From Chamaelirium japonicum (Eukaryota > Streptophyta > Magnoliopsida > Liliales > Melanthiaceae), in contig OX393549.1 in the NCBI GenBank assembly GCA_947650365.1, positions 89,541,156-89,605,155 on the forward strand: a DNA stretch of 64,000 nt. Direction: 5' to 3'. Positions within the stretch are counted from its first letter, which is position 1; every line of letters starts with the position of its first letter. Below are positions 1 through 12,400 of the stretch, in pieces. Position numbers and translations under genes: made by a program. The notes beneath the pieces are model-generated. The model made no database searches. It had not been told where the DNA came from and worked only from the letters and a program-made list of their open reading frames with translations.

Positions 1-2760
1 TTTGCTTCATCAGTTCCCTACCATCTCTCGTCGAGGGTTTTCGTGGGCACTTCTACACTGACCTCCTTGTCTCCTCTCTGTTGCGCAATGATGGTCTCTC
101 CTGGCACTATGGCCTTTCACCATGCTCCTCCTCCACTCCTCTTTGAGGATGTTCTCAAGCCGAGTCCCTCTGTCGAGACAGTCAGTCGTGGACGTGGTTA
201 GGCTCTCCTCCACCATGGTGGCGACATTGTTGCTGCTATTGATCAAGCTAATCCAGTACCTCCCATCACCACTACTACTCCGCCCCGATTTGACTCTAAC
301 CATCTTCATCGACTTGAGGAGCTACTTCTTCGGCACCTCACCTCTACCAGCTCTGCGACAGCTTACGACCTGTCCGTTACTCCTGGTACTGCTGCTCCAT
401 GGATCTTCGACTTTGGTGCCTCCTGCTACCTCACCAGTGATTCTATCGTACTCACCGACTATACCCCAGCTCCCTCCTACCTGAGGGTCCGCATTGCTGA
501 TGGAGCTCTTATACCTATTTCGCAGTTGGATCTCTCACCTCTGCTTTCGAACCCACTAGTCTCCTGACCTTGCCTCGTGTTCACCATGCTCCCCTCTTAA
601 ATATTAATTTAATATATATTAGTTCTCTTTGTGACTCGAGCCTGACCGTTACCTTTACTTCTTCTTCTTCTTATTCTATACAGGATCCGCGAACGAGTTA
701 GAGAGTTGGGATGGGTTGTAGAGCAGGGGTACTCTATTAGTTTGATCACCTTCAGATTCCCACTTCCACTCCTTCCATTCAGTCAGCCTTGTCTGTCACC
801 TTTGATGCCAACTTGTGGCACAGAAGGTTAGGTCACAGATCCAGTGATCGACTTCAAAGCGTTTTCCATTTTGGGTCGAGTTTCTTTCTCCCCCCTCTCT
901 GTCTACAGCGGTTGGCAATTGGCAAAGCACCTAGCTCTTTCTTTTTTACTAGTGCTTCTTGATCAAATGCCCCTTTTGATCTAGTGCATTTTGACGTATG
1001 GGGTTTTGCTCCAACTGTCTCCTTTACTGGTTTTCTGTATTATGTGAGCTTCATAGATGATTACTCTCGCTGCACCTAGGGCTATCTTATGAGTCGCCGC
1101 TCCGAGATTCCTCATATTTATAGGACCTTCACTACTATACTCCACACCTAGTCTGATTAGCGCATTAAGACCTTTTGGTCTAACTGTGCCCAAGAGTATC
1201 TCTCCTCGAAGATGCGTGAGATCCTTTAGACTCATGACACTCTTTATCAACAGTCATGCCCCCACACCCATAAATAGAACAGAGTCGTCAAGCGAAAGTA
1301 TCGCCATGCCCTCGAGACAGTGCGAGCTCTACTTTTGTCTGCTTCTGTTCTATATTCTTACTGGGCCGAGCTGTTCTGACCGCCTTTTACCTTATCAACA
1401 TCACTCTGTCCTCTACACTCTCTGGTGTTACCCCTTATGAGCGACTTTACTCCATATCACCTGACTACTCCCTTCTTCGAATCTTTAGGTTCACGTGTTT
1501 CATCATCCTCCCTCCCCATAAGCGCACTAAACTCTCTGCTAGGTCTATTAGGTGTGTTCTCTTGAGGCTCAGCAGTCGGGAGCACAAGGGCTATTGGTAC
1601 TATGATCTCTTGGCTCGCCGGATCCATGTCACTCATCATGTCTCCTTTGTTGAGGATGTTTCATACCTTTTTACTGAGTTCCAGGATCTTCCCTTACTGC
1701 CTGCGTCACCCTCTTTGCCTCCACCACCTCTTACCATCCCCTTTGTACCTCTGTATCATGCTCCTACATTCATAACTGTGCCTTCACCTGTTGAGCCTCC
1801 CCTACCATCGTCAAGACCCTCCTCCGCCTCCGCCTCCACCTCCTCTACCTCCCCTCCCCCTACACACACATACACACACCCAACTACCATGCCCCCCTTT
1901 CCCTTGTCTCCTCCGCCACCCTCACCACCACCACCTGTCACTCGTGTCTACGTTCGTTGCTCTACAGTTACTCCCACCGAGACTACCTCCACCGGTACTC
2001 CCTTGCCTACTGCTGCTCCCTTCTCTCCGGTCTCGAATCCTAGCCTGTTTGACACTACCTTGCGTGCGAACATCATCCTCCTGACAGATATGACTACTGT
2101 CCTGACAGGTTTGGCTACTCTTCCCTTACCTCTGCCATTCCTACCTCCTCTGGATATTCTACTGTTGTCACCTACTCCCCGTCTTATCAGGCCTTTCTTA
2201 TTGTTCTCTATACTCACCAAGAGCCCTAGTTGTACCATTAGGCAGCTTTATACGTAGAGTGGCGGCAGGCCATGACAGTCAAGCTTGAGGCATTTCAGCG
2301 ACTCCAGACCTAGAATCTGGTTTCTTGTCCCTCAAGCGTGGTGCTTGTTAGCTACAAATGGATCTTCAAGGTCAAGACTCAAACTGATGGCTCCATTTAG
2401 CGGCACAAGGTCTGCCTTGTTGCTCGCGGCTTCTCCCAGGAGTATGGGATTGACTACGAGGAGACGTTTGTTCTAGTTGCTCGGATGACTACTGTGCGCA
2501 CACTCTTACCTACGGTAGCTGCTCGAGGGTGGCATCTCCATCAGATGGACGTGATAAATGCTTTCCTTCATGGTGACCTCTCAGAGGAGGTGTACATGGC
2601 TCCTCTACTAAGCATTTTTGTTTCTATGGGGCACGTCTACTGTCTGTGCCGGGCTATCTCTGGGCTCAAGTAGACCTCGCGTGCCTGGTTTGAGTGCTTC
2701 CGCAGTGTCGTTCTTGCTGCTAGGTTTCTCCCCCTTAGACTTTGAGGGATGCTAGGACTC
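1..2760 (+). pseudogene. Decayed Ty1-copia polyprotein, truncated at both ends
   Basis: Frame-hopping translation gives the copia order. A protease active-site relic (DFGAS, normally D-S/T-GAS) lies near 409-423, a GAG-pre-integrase motif (LWHRRLGH) near 813-840, and an integrase core (FDLVHFDVWG, then FIDDYSR) near 975-1075. A proline/threonine-rich linker spans about 1680-2240. The start of the reverse transcriptase ([33 protein letters not shown]) spans 2350-2690. Stop codons and frameshifts break every domain, and the sequence ends before the YVDD box, so RT and RNase H are missing. The open 231-aa stretch at 1562-2257 is only the linker region. This is a non-functional relic. Confidence 0.85.
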
Positions 2761-4020
2761 CGACTGCTCAATGGCTCTAACTATTCTCCCAAATAGCTAC
2801 GCCACTCTGATTTGCTCCGTAATTCCAACTGCTCTCCCAACCAAGCTCTAATATCATTTGTTGTTCAAATTAACTTGATAGGAAAGAGATAATCAAGCCA
2901 CATACGAAACACAAGAGATTTGTTAATGCAGTTTGGAAAAGTCCTACCTCTGCAGGTGTTAGTCATTGCCCTTTGGAGCACTATGGAATTATATAGGAGA
3001 TTACAACTAATTTACAACCCTCTCTTCTTCTTTGCCTCCATCGGATCTTGAAGAAAAAAAGTATCCCTCTCTTGATCCCCGATCTCCCTTCGTCTCTCAC
3101 AAGCAATTGAGAAGCCGGAAGAAGAAAACCTGCTGCAAACTCGCAGCCAGTGACCTAGACTATTGCAAACCACCTATTGCCTCTATAACTGATGTAGCCC
3201 ACCGAGCATCCATTGGTGCCTCGGTCTTGTGCCTATTGGCATTCTCCGTTATTCATCGAGAACTTGCTGCAAACTTGCACCTTGTGGCCTAGGTGGTTGC
3301 CAGCCATGACCTGTCATCCCTGCGTCCATTAACACCCTAACGAGCACATGTCAATGCCTTGGTCCTGTGTCTATTGGCACTCTCGCCTACTAGAGCCGTG
3401 AACTGCTCTGAGAGGGGGAGAGAGTTGTCCCACAACCTAACCATCCGGGATTTCTTCCAATAAATCGAACAACCCAAGGAGGTGTTGCGTCGCGGCCTCC
3501 CTTGGGTTGCTCTCTGGACAGGGATCGGCGCCCATGCCTTCAACACGAGGCTTCTTACCTCTGTGTGCGAATTCGCCTGGGCTCTCGGGCGTCAACCACT
3601 AGGTCCCACTTGGAGCTCGTCATCCGGGCCTTTCGCCAAAGGGATTCGATCCATCTCTCCAACCTTCGTTTCTTCGCGGGAGGAGATGCTATGTTGCACC
3701 TCCCCGGGGTTTTGTATCCTCGATTCGTCCCCTCCACAGCACCCCTGGGGGGGGGGGGGGGCACACCCACACCTCCCACCGAGTTCTTGAGCTCCTCGCC
3801 GTGGCTAGGGTTTCCTTCAATTGCTCCCCCTTGAGTCAACCTCTATCATCTCGATGCTTCTCCAAATCTAATAGCATCCTCTTCTTTCAATAGAGGCCAA
3901 CTGGGTTGCTTGGCTTGCACTCCAAGTAACTGGTTGCTTGTCTGCAGGATAAAATTCATTTAAAGTGACTGGAACTCTCCCCTCTCTCCCTATTCCTAGG
4001 CCTAACATTGCCTAAAACTC
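2761..4020 (-). repeat. LTR-like remnant, probably minus orientation
   Basis: At 2845-2856 the plus strand reads GCTCTAATATCA, two mismatches from the complement of the tRNA-iMet primer-binding site (TGGTATCAGAGC). It is followed by TTTGTTGTTC, as expected at the inner edge of a minus-strand 5' LTR. The following text, with a fixed-spacing 'cacaagagatttgttaatgcag' type phrase, resembles copia LTR/leader sequence. A G-homopolymer lies at about 3749-3762. No outer LTR boundary or second LTR was found, and no gene is supported here. Confidence 0.4.
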
Positions 4021-4732
4021 CATTTCTTGGGCTGGGGGTAAACCATGTAGAGAAATAGAAATTAATCGTTCGAGATGATACCAACTGAAGAAAAAAGGAA
4101 AGAATAGATCGATACTTGCCAAATCTGTTTCAGATGCTCGAGAAGGCGACACCGAGGAAAGAATAGATCGATACCAACGGAAGAAAAAAGGAAAGCATGC
4201 AGCTGAATCTGTAGGAAAGTCAAGCAACCCTAATGGATCGTGCCTGATTTGGGTCGAACTCATGGACTGGATCCCCAAGCCGAACAAAAGGTTGTTAGAG
4301 TCTCTAACCACCTCTAATAACCTCCAACTCCCTACACCCTCTCAAATTGATGTAGGGTATAAACCAATATTAGTTTGCCTAAAATGAAAAGAAAGAAAAA
4401 GACAAAAGAAAATAAAGGAAAAAAACATATCCTCCCCACCGAACTCAGTGTGAGGTACCACACGGAGTTTGCAAGAGAAGCCAAAGAAAAAAAACTGAAG
4501 TTGTACGATGAGCCGAGTCCAAGAGCCAATCAGGACACCAATCCTCGAACAACGGAACAATTAGAATAGCCTCCAGTGAAGAACCGCAAACTAAAAAGGC
4601 TGACGATACAGCTGGCTGGAAAAATCTGGACATCCACCATAACTGGTCATTGAGACCGGATTCCATACAGCTAGAGTGATGGCAAAGGCACTCAACAGGG
4701 TAAAAATCGATGCGGAGGAGACTAGAGGTAAG
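4021..4732. other. Intergenic; local ~75-bp duplication
   Basis: No gene recognised. The phrase around GAAAGAATAGATCGATAC with flanking GAAGAAAAAAGGAAAG occurs twice (about 4083-4116 and 4157-4196), an imperfect local duplication. The rest is A/T-rich and unclassified. Confidence 0.5.
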
Positions 4733-5050
4733 GGAAGCCAGCAATGGATAAGGCCAAACTGGGAGAGACCAGTAATTATCAGGTTGGTGAGAACTATGAA
4801 GGAACCTCCATCCAATAGCGGGAGAAGCCGACAGTGGTGGCTATCTACGATAGAGGATGCCAAACTAGGAGAAGTTAGTGAGACTTCCAAAGGAATCTCC
4901 ATTCGAGGGCGGGAGAAGCCGCGATGGTGGATATTGGCGATGGAAGAGGCCGAAGTGGGAGATACCAATGAGAACTTTAAAATGACATCCGTCCGAGGAT
5001 GTGTGAAGCAGATAGTGGTGGATGTCGACACAAGTGGGTGCGAGGTAGCG
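4733..5050. repeat. 90-bp minisatellite, about 3.5 diverged units
   Basis: Units begin near 4802, 4892 and 4982, with a partial unit before. Shared landmarks are GGGAGAAGCCG, GTGG(C/A)TAT, GA(T)GCCAAACT/GGCCGAAGT and the following GAGA. Because 90 is divisible by three, both strands stay open: a 131-aa plus frame and a 196-aa minus frame, each with 30-residue repeats. Nothing in either frame resembles a known protein, and no promoter or splice context supports expression, so this is called a repeat rather than a gene. Confidence 0.6.
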
Positions 5051-5224
5051 CAGCTGCACAAGACAACATAAAATAGTGTAAGACTGCGCAAGGTGCAATA
5101 GGAGGGTAGAGAAGAGCGCAAGAGGGCAAGGCGATATTTCATATGTTTACATGTGCTCTTATAACTTGTCATAATAGCCACTTTTTAAATCATTCAGTTG
5201 AAGTCTTTTTGTTATTAACCAAAT

Positions 5225-6165
5225 CCCCTAAGATACCATTAATTAAACACTTACCATTAAGTAAACCGACCATAAAATAAGATTGCCCATCTTCAACCAA
5301 ATCAAGTAGTAAATCGGTAAATTGAAGTCTTACCATTTTTAGCCAAATCATCGAAGATACGGATAATTAAGGGCTTCTCGTTTTTGACAAAAACAATACA
5401 AAAATCAGACCTTCCATCTTCAACTATATCAGGCGAGAAAGAAGTCATCGAAAGCTTCCCATCTTTAGCCAAATATGTAAAAAAAATCAGACTTTCCATA
5501 AAGTAAGATTGCCGATCTTCAACCAAATCAACGAGTAAATCAGCAAATTGAAGTCTTTCCATTTTTAACCAAATCTCCAAATATACGAATCATTAAGAGT
5601 TTTCTGTCTTTAACCAAGTCGATACAAAAATCAAGCATTTAACTAGGAAATATGTCATTGAATGCTTTCCATCTTTAGCTAAATCGGTAAAAATAATAAG
5701 ACTTTTCATAAAATAAGATTGACCATCTTCAACCAAATCAACCAGTAAATCAGTAAATTGAAGTCCTTCCATTTTTAACCAAATCAGCAAAGATATGAAT
5801 CATTGTGGGCTTTTCGTCTTTAATCAAATCAAAACAGAAATCACACCTTTCATCATCAACTATATCATCCGGGAAATAGGTTATCAAAGACTTTCCATCT
5901 TTAGCCAAATCGGTAAAATATCATACTTTTCATAAAGTAAGATTGTCTATCTTCAACCAAATCAACCAGTAAATTGAAGTATTTTTATTTTTAACCAAAT
6001 CCACAAAGATATGAATCATTGAGGGCTTTCCGTCTTTAACCAAATTGATACATAAATCAAACCTTCTATCTTCAACTATATCAGCCGAGAAATAAGTCAA
6101 TGAAGTATTTCCATCTTTAGCAGAATGGTAAAAAAAATCAGACTTTCCATAAAGTAGAATTGCCC
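5225..6165. repeat. ~210-226-bp AT-rich tandem repeat, about 4.3 units
   Basis: The landmark (T)AAGATTG(C/A)CC/GATCTTCAACCAAATCAA recurs starting at about 5279, 5505, 5715 and 5939, with a degraded end near 6155. Each unit carries three sub-blocks of the form CC(A/G)TCTTTA(A/G)CCAAATC, so there is also a weaker ~70-80-bp sub-periodicity. Satellite-like, no coding support. Confidence 0.85.
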
Positions 6166-6576
6166 AATATACAATCTAAGATTTTGAAGTCTTAGATTCA
6201 ACTAATTTATTGGTTTGATCTAGTTTGATAAATGAGCCAAGCTCAAATAGACCAAAGGTTCAACTCGGTTGGGCTCATGAACACGTTTGTTTATGGATCA
6301 TGAGCAAGCTCGTGAATAGGATCATAGAGGGCATGGATATGCCCAATATACAATCTAAGATTTTGATTTAATAGACTTCATGAAGAGGCTTAGTCCCTAT
6401 ACAGGATCTTTTATTAGTTAAAGGACACACTTAAGTTGTGTTTTAGTGGAAGTCCCTAGTCGTTAAATGTGTTTAATGCTGGGTCCTTCTATGTACGGTT
6501 AACAACAGCTGGCTAGTAGTTTCTTGAAGTCATTTTTAAAAATGACATGTAAACCCATATATAACTGTCAAAAAAG
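6166..6576. other. Unclassified AT-rich sequence with a short direct repeat
   Basis: The phrase CCCAATATACAATCTAAGAT occurs at about 6163 and 6341 (spacing ~178 bp). No gene, LTR or TIR could be assigned. Confidence 0.4.
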
Positions 6577-6852
6577 GGTATCAATTCGACCTAAAAAATA
6601 GTATCATTTTTGTAACACTTGAATATGTTATCAAAATTTGATTGTAACTACAGATATATAGTATTTATTATTATTTTTTGAAATATTATGAATTTGTTTT
6701 TACAGTAAAACATGTTAAATATCTCATATAGAGAAGAATAACAATCTCGGCCAGAAAGAGTAACCATTTGTACTAGTCACACAGAAAAGAGTACCAATTC
6801 GTCCTTAAAAAGTGTAGCAATTTTGTAACAATTAAATGTCTTATCAAAAATT

Positions 6853-6930
<78 letters not shown>

Positions 6931-6932
<2 letters not shown>

Positions 6933-7513
6933 CATGCTTGGTTGCGCTGTGCGCTGCTGAACCAGATGTGCGCTGCGCACACGGGCCGTCCGATCCGGGA
7001 CGATCAAACGGCCCTGCTGATTCCCGCTCCCGCTCCCGCACCGCATCGCACCGCACCGCACAGCCTGCACCGCACCGCTCCTGCAACCGTCGGATCGGAT
7101 CGGATTTGAGATCGAGCGGCCGATGCACATTTCGCTGTTACTGTAGCGGCTACAGTAACAGCGAAATGTGTTTCTGGCCACTCGATTCCCATCTAACTCT
7201 TCGATCGAACGGCCCGTAACACATTTCGCTGTTACTGTAGCCGCTACAGTAACAGCGAAATGTGCAGCGGTGCGGTGCGATGCGGTGCGGGAGCAGTGCG
7301 GTGCGGTGCGGGAGCAGTGCGGTGCAGGCTGTGGGAGCGGTGCGGTGCGGTCCGATCCGATCCGACGGTTGCGGGAGCGGTGCGGTGCAGGCTGTGCGGT
7401 GCGGTGCAGGAGTGGGAGCGGGAATCAGCCGGGCCGTTTGATCGTCCCGGATCGGACGACCCGTGTGCGCAGCGCACATCCGGTTCGGCAGCGCACAGCG
7501 CAACCAAGCATGC

Positions 7514-7516
<3 letters not shown>
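6931..7516. mobile_element. Foldback element A (GC-rich, TA-bounded)
   Basis: A 586-bp element whose two arms are near-perfect inverted repeats for about 150 bp: left GGCATGCTTGGTTGCGCTG..., right ...CAGCGCAACCAAGCATGCC. It is strikingly GC-rich inside TA-only flanks, with GCGGTGCGGTGC short repeats in the right arm. In the middle are two 45-bp units, 7126-7170 and 7220-7264, each an imperfect palindrome (one central mismatch pair) and each the exact reverse complement of the other. Both contain CTGTTACTGTAG and CTACAGTAACAG. No transposase is encoded. Class unassigned; the TA-bounded foldback plan resembles microsatellite-targeting MITEs such as rice Micron, but homology was not tested. Confidence 0.8.
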
Positions 7517-7590
<74 letters not shown>

Positions 7591-7594
<4 letters not shown>

Positions 7595-7975
7595 CGAGAT
7601 CCAGAAACACGCTATTTTGTCACAGAGTTAGACACGCATCTCCAAAACCCTAGATAGAGGTTTCAAAATTTATTGATTTTTTGTGAGGATTATAACCTTG
7701 CCTTAGATAGCACATCAGCAAAAAATCAACACATTCTAAAACCTATGGACTAATCAAATATTCCCTTCAATTTAACGGTTAAAATGAACGGTCGATAAAG
7801 CTCTTTAGATTTGATGCACCTAAAGGGTTTAGAATGTGCTGATCTTTTTTGGATGGGCTATCTAAGGGTAGTTGATCATCCTTACAAAAAATCAACAAAT
7901 TCTAAAACCTTTATCTAGGGTTTTGGATGATGCATGTCTAACTTTGTGGCAAAGTAGCGTGTTTCTGGATCCCGA

Positions 7976-7977
<2 letters not shown>
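7591..7977. mobile_element. Foldback element B (TA-bounded)
   Basis: A 387-bp element with inverted arms: left GGGTCGAGATCCAGAAACACGC..., right ...GCGTGTTTCTGGATCCCGACC. The left and right subterminal blocks (AACCCTAGAT.GAGGTTT / AAACCTTTATCTAGGGTT) also pair. The interior holds the shared core (TTTAGAATG.GCTGAT, TTGATCATCCTTACAAAAAATCA) and a central CGGTTAAAAT near the symmetry point. The core is also found in element G at 45 kb. Confidence 0.8.
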
Positions 7978-8071
<94 letters not shown>

Positions 8072-8090
8072 AGAGAGAGAGAGAGAGAGA

Positions 8091-8673
<583 letters not shown>

Positions 8674-8790
8674 AAATATTAAAATATTATGAAGTTATAT
8701 TTGTAGAAAAACATGTTAAATCTCTCATATAGTGAAAGAGTTACAATCACGGTCATTAATAGTAACAATTCGTAATAGTCAAAGGTGACA

Positions 8791-9380
8791 CAAAGAAGTT
8801 CTATGTTTGAGACTTGAAATCTTTGTTTTTCCAGTGGTATTAATATTAGTTCTATGAAATCGAGGGTTGCAAGAGTTTGGATTAGTTTCAAGTGAGTTTT
8901 TCTTGGAGAAACTAGGAGGTTTTTGATGAAGATCGAAGCGTTTTTTTTTCCATAAATAAGTCAAGGATTTTGTATTGATTGTTGAAATCAATGGTTTTCA
9001 AGTCTTTTCAACATCATATCCGTAGAAAATCCGAGGGTTTATATCGGTTTTTCAAATGAGTTTTTCTTCATATGTGGAGTAAGGCATAGCAATATAAGTT
9101 TGAATCTGTATTAGGGGTACTATTGTCCATGTCTTCATTGCAAAACAGAACTTTTGGCCAGGGACCCCAGCTCGAATATGATTTTAGCGTGTCCTCTATC
9201 TCAAAAGGAAGTTGTATAAAGGACTTAAGGCTAAAAAAAACCAAAAACCCAGACACACCAAATCTAGGCTTGAGCCTTGAGCAAAAGAGGCACTTAACTT
9301 ACTTCAAACCAAACAGTAGGTCACGTGAGGTTTCTGGAAAACTTACCTCGAAGCAACTTACCGCGGCTCGAACCGAACTG
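8791..9380. other. Upstream region of the xylosidase gene
   Basis: A/T-rich non-coding sequence with no recognised element. The phrase AAATGAGTTTTTCTTCATATG sits near 9054. An open frame runs into the gene from 9123, but its extra N-terminus would bury the signal peptide, so it is treated as chance. Confidence 0.4.
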
Positions 9381-9385
9381 GGCCT

Positions 9386-9395
9386 CTATATAAAC
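9386..9395 (+). promoter_or_regulatory. Putative TATA box of the xylosidase gene
   Basis: CTATATAAAC lies 46-55 bp upstream of the chosen ATG at 9441, giving room for a short 5' UTR starting around 9420. Position and sequence fit a plant core promoter; inferred only from sequence. Confidence 0.6.
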
Positions 9396-9440
9396 TCACA
9401 GTACGTCCACTCACCACAGCAGTGCACGAATCTTAAAGGA

Positions 9441-12400
9441 ATGAGGATCCACAGAGGCTCCCTCCCTCTCCTCCTCCTCCTCCTCCTACTCCTGCTCCCA
9501 CTGGCGGTCCTCTCCTCGGACCCTCCATTCTCGTGCGACCCTTCGAGCCCATCGACCCGGGGCCTCCCCTTCTGCGACCGCACGCTCCCGGTCGAGCAAA
9601 GGGCGGACGACCTCATCTCCCGCCTGTCATTGGAGGAGAAGATATCCCAGCTGGGCGACGTCGCCCCTCCCATCCCCCGCCTCTCCGTTCCGGCCTACAA
9701 ATGGTGGTCCGAGTCGCTCCACGGCGTCTCCAGCTTCGGCCGCGGCGTCCACTTCAACGCCTCCCTTCGCTCCGCCACCAGCTTCCCGCAAGTCATCCTC
9801 ACCGCCGCCTCCTTCAATCCCTCCATCTGGAATCGCATCGGGCAGGTCCGGACCCTACAGATGAGACGTTTTTGTTGCTACCCCCCTGAAAAAATTATAC
9901 TTATTGTTACGTTCGAAAGAATTCTACCATGGGTGGTGTAGCCGGTTAAAAGTAGGGTTCTCACTTCTCGCTACTAATGATCGTCTCCCCTATTGGTCGC
10001 TAACGATTTGGAAGCCATGATCTATGGCCATGAGATGAACCCAAGGGGGAGGAGACCACCCCCAACCATCGCCCACTATCTATCGTTGCCTGCCAACCAC
10101 CGTCCCTGTCGCGGCGCCGCATTTGGCAACCGCCGGCGACCGCTCTTGCCGACAGCCGGCGACCACCGCCGCCGACAACAACCCCTGCCGACGGCGACGA
10201 GTGGCCGGTGGTATATAGAGGTGGTCACTGACAGTGGTGGTGGCCAGCGGCGACGGGTGGTGGCCGGTGATCGGCAGCAGTGGTCATCGGCCGGGGGTGA
10301 TGGCATCCCCCCTTGGATTCATCCCATGACCATAGATCGTGGCGGTTCATTTTCGGATCGCCACATGTCGCTTACCAAATCGTCAACAACTAATAGGGGG
10401 TCCCGGTCGGTGGGCCCGTGCGCATCACAACCGCACGATGGCAGGGGACTCGAAAGTGAATCGTACTCCAGCGGACTGCAGGTCTGCATGCGGCTGTGAT
10501 GCGTGCTGGGCTCACCGATCAGGCCCGACTGACTAGAGGAGATCCGAACTCTTAAAAATGGGCTTTTTTATTGAATTACACCCAACTTTTATGTCGAAAT
10601 TTGAGTTAGACCCCCACTTTTTGACAGATCACTCACGGTCAAGTGAAGGACTGGGGGTAATATAACATCCGCCCCAAACACACAAGATTTTTGACCGCTT
10701 TGTCCGTGCCCGCACGAGAACTTCCCAGGGAGGTCACCCATCCTAGTACTGCTCTCGCCCAAGCACGCTTAACTACGGAGTTCTTACGAAATTCGTAGCG
10801 GCGCACGGTTTAAAAACGCGTCTTTTATATTTGGGAGGGGAAATTATATAAGTAGCTCATGGCCTTGTACACCTCACCTCATCCATCTTGGCATCCCAGC
10901 CTCAGGAGTCTTGGCTCTTGGCTATTGGCCTATTGGATCTTGGTCGTCACAATCCACCCCCCTTAGGACTACACGTCCTCGTGTAGGGTTAGACCCCCAT
11001 AGCGAGGAGAACCAGCTCTGATACCATTTTGTAACATCCGCCCCAAACACACAAGATTTTTGTCCGCTTTACCCGTACCCGTACAAGACCTTCCCAGGGG
11101 GTCACCTATCCTGGTACTACTCTTGCCCGAGCACGCTTAACTACAGAGTTCTTACGAAATCTGTAGCGGCGCACGTTTTTAAAACGCGTCTTCTATGTTT
11201 GGGAGAGGAAATTATATAAGTAGCTCATGATCTCATTCTCTCCAAGCGATGTGGGGCTAACTCATGGCCTTGTACACCTCACCTCACCTCACCTTATCCA
11301 TCTTGGCATTCCCGCCTTAGGAGTCTTGGCTCTTGGCTCTTGGCCTATTAGATCTTGGTCGTCACAATCCACCCCCCTTAAGGCTACACGTCCTTGTGTA
11401 GGGTTAGACCCCCCCATCCCAAGGAGAACCAGCTCTGAAATCATTTTGTAACATCCGCCCCAAACACACAAGATTTTGTCCGCTTTGCCCGTGCCCGCAC
11501 GAGAACTTTCCAGGGGGTCACCCATCCTGGTACTACTCTCGCCCGAGCACGCTTAACTACGGAGTTCTTACGAATTCCGTAGCGGCGCACGGTTTTAAAA
11601 CGCGTCTTCTATGTTTGGGAGGGAAAATTATATAACTAGCTCAGGATTTCCTTCTCTCCAAGCGATGTGGGGCTAACTCGTGGCCTTGTACACCTCATCT
11701 CACCTCACCGCACCTCATCCATCTTGGCATCCCAGCCTCAGAAGTCTTGGCTCTTGGCTATTGGCCTATTGGATCTTGGTTGTCACAATACACCCCCCTT
11801 AGGGCTACACATCCTCGTGTAGGGTTAGGCCCTCCCATCCCGAGGAGAACCGGCTCTGATACCATTTTGTAACATCCGCCCCAAACACACAAGATTTTGT
11901 CCGCTTTGCCCGTGCCCGCACAAGAACTTCCCAGGGTGGTCACCTATCCTAGTACTGCTCTCGCCCGAGCACGCTTAACTACGGAGTTCTTATAAATTCC
12001 GTAGCGGCGCACGGTTTTAAAACGTGTCTTCTATGTTTTGGAGGGGAAATTATTTAAGTAACTCAGGATCTCCTTCTCTCCAAATGATATGGGCCTAACT
12101 CATGGCCTTGTACACCTCACCTCATCTTATCCATCTTAGCGTTCTCGCCTCAGGAGTCTTGGCTCTTGGCATATTAGATCTTGGTCGTTACAATCCACCC
12201 TCCTTAGGGCTACACGTCCTTGTGTAGGGTTAGACCCCCCCCATCTCGAGTAGAACCAGCTCTGATACCATTTTGTAATATCCGTCCCAAACACACAAGA
12301 TATTGTCCGCTTTGCCCGTGCTCGCACGAGAACTTCCCAGGGTGGTCACCCATCCTAGTACTACTCTCGCCCGAGCACGATTAACTACGAAGTTCTTACG

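Noticed and set aside
1562..2257. 231-codon proline-rich frame as a host gene (extensin-like)
   Set aside because: It lies between decayed copia integrase and reverse transcriptase and corresponds to the variable linker.
9123..9440. Upstream in-frame extension of the xylosidase
   Set aside because: It would place 106 residues before a classical signal peptide; the TATA box at 9386 lies inside it.
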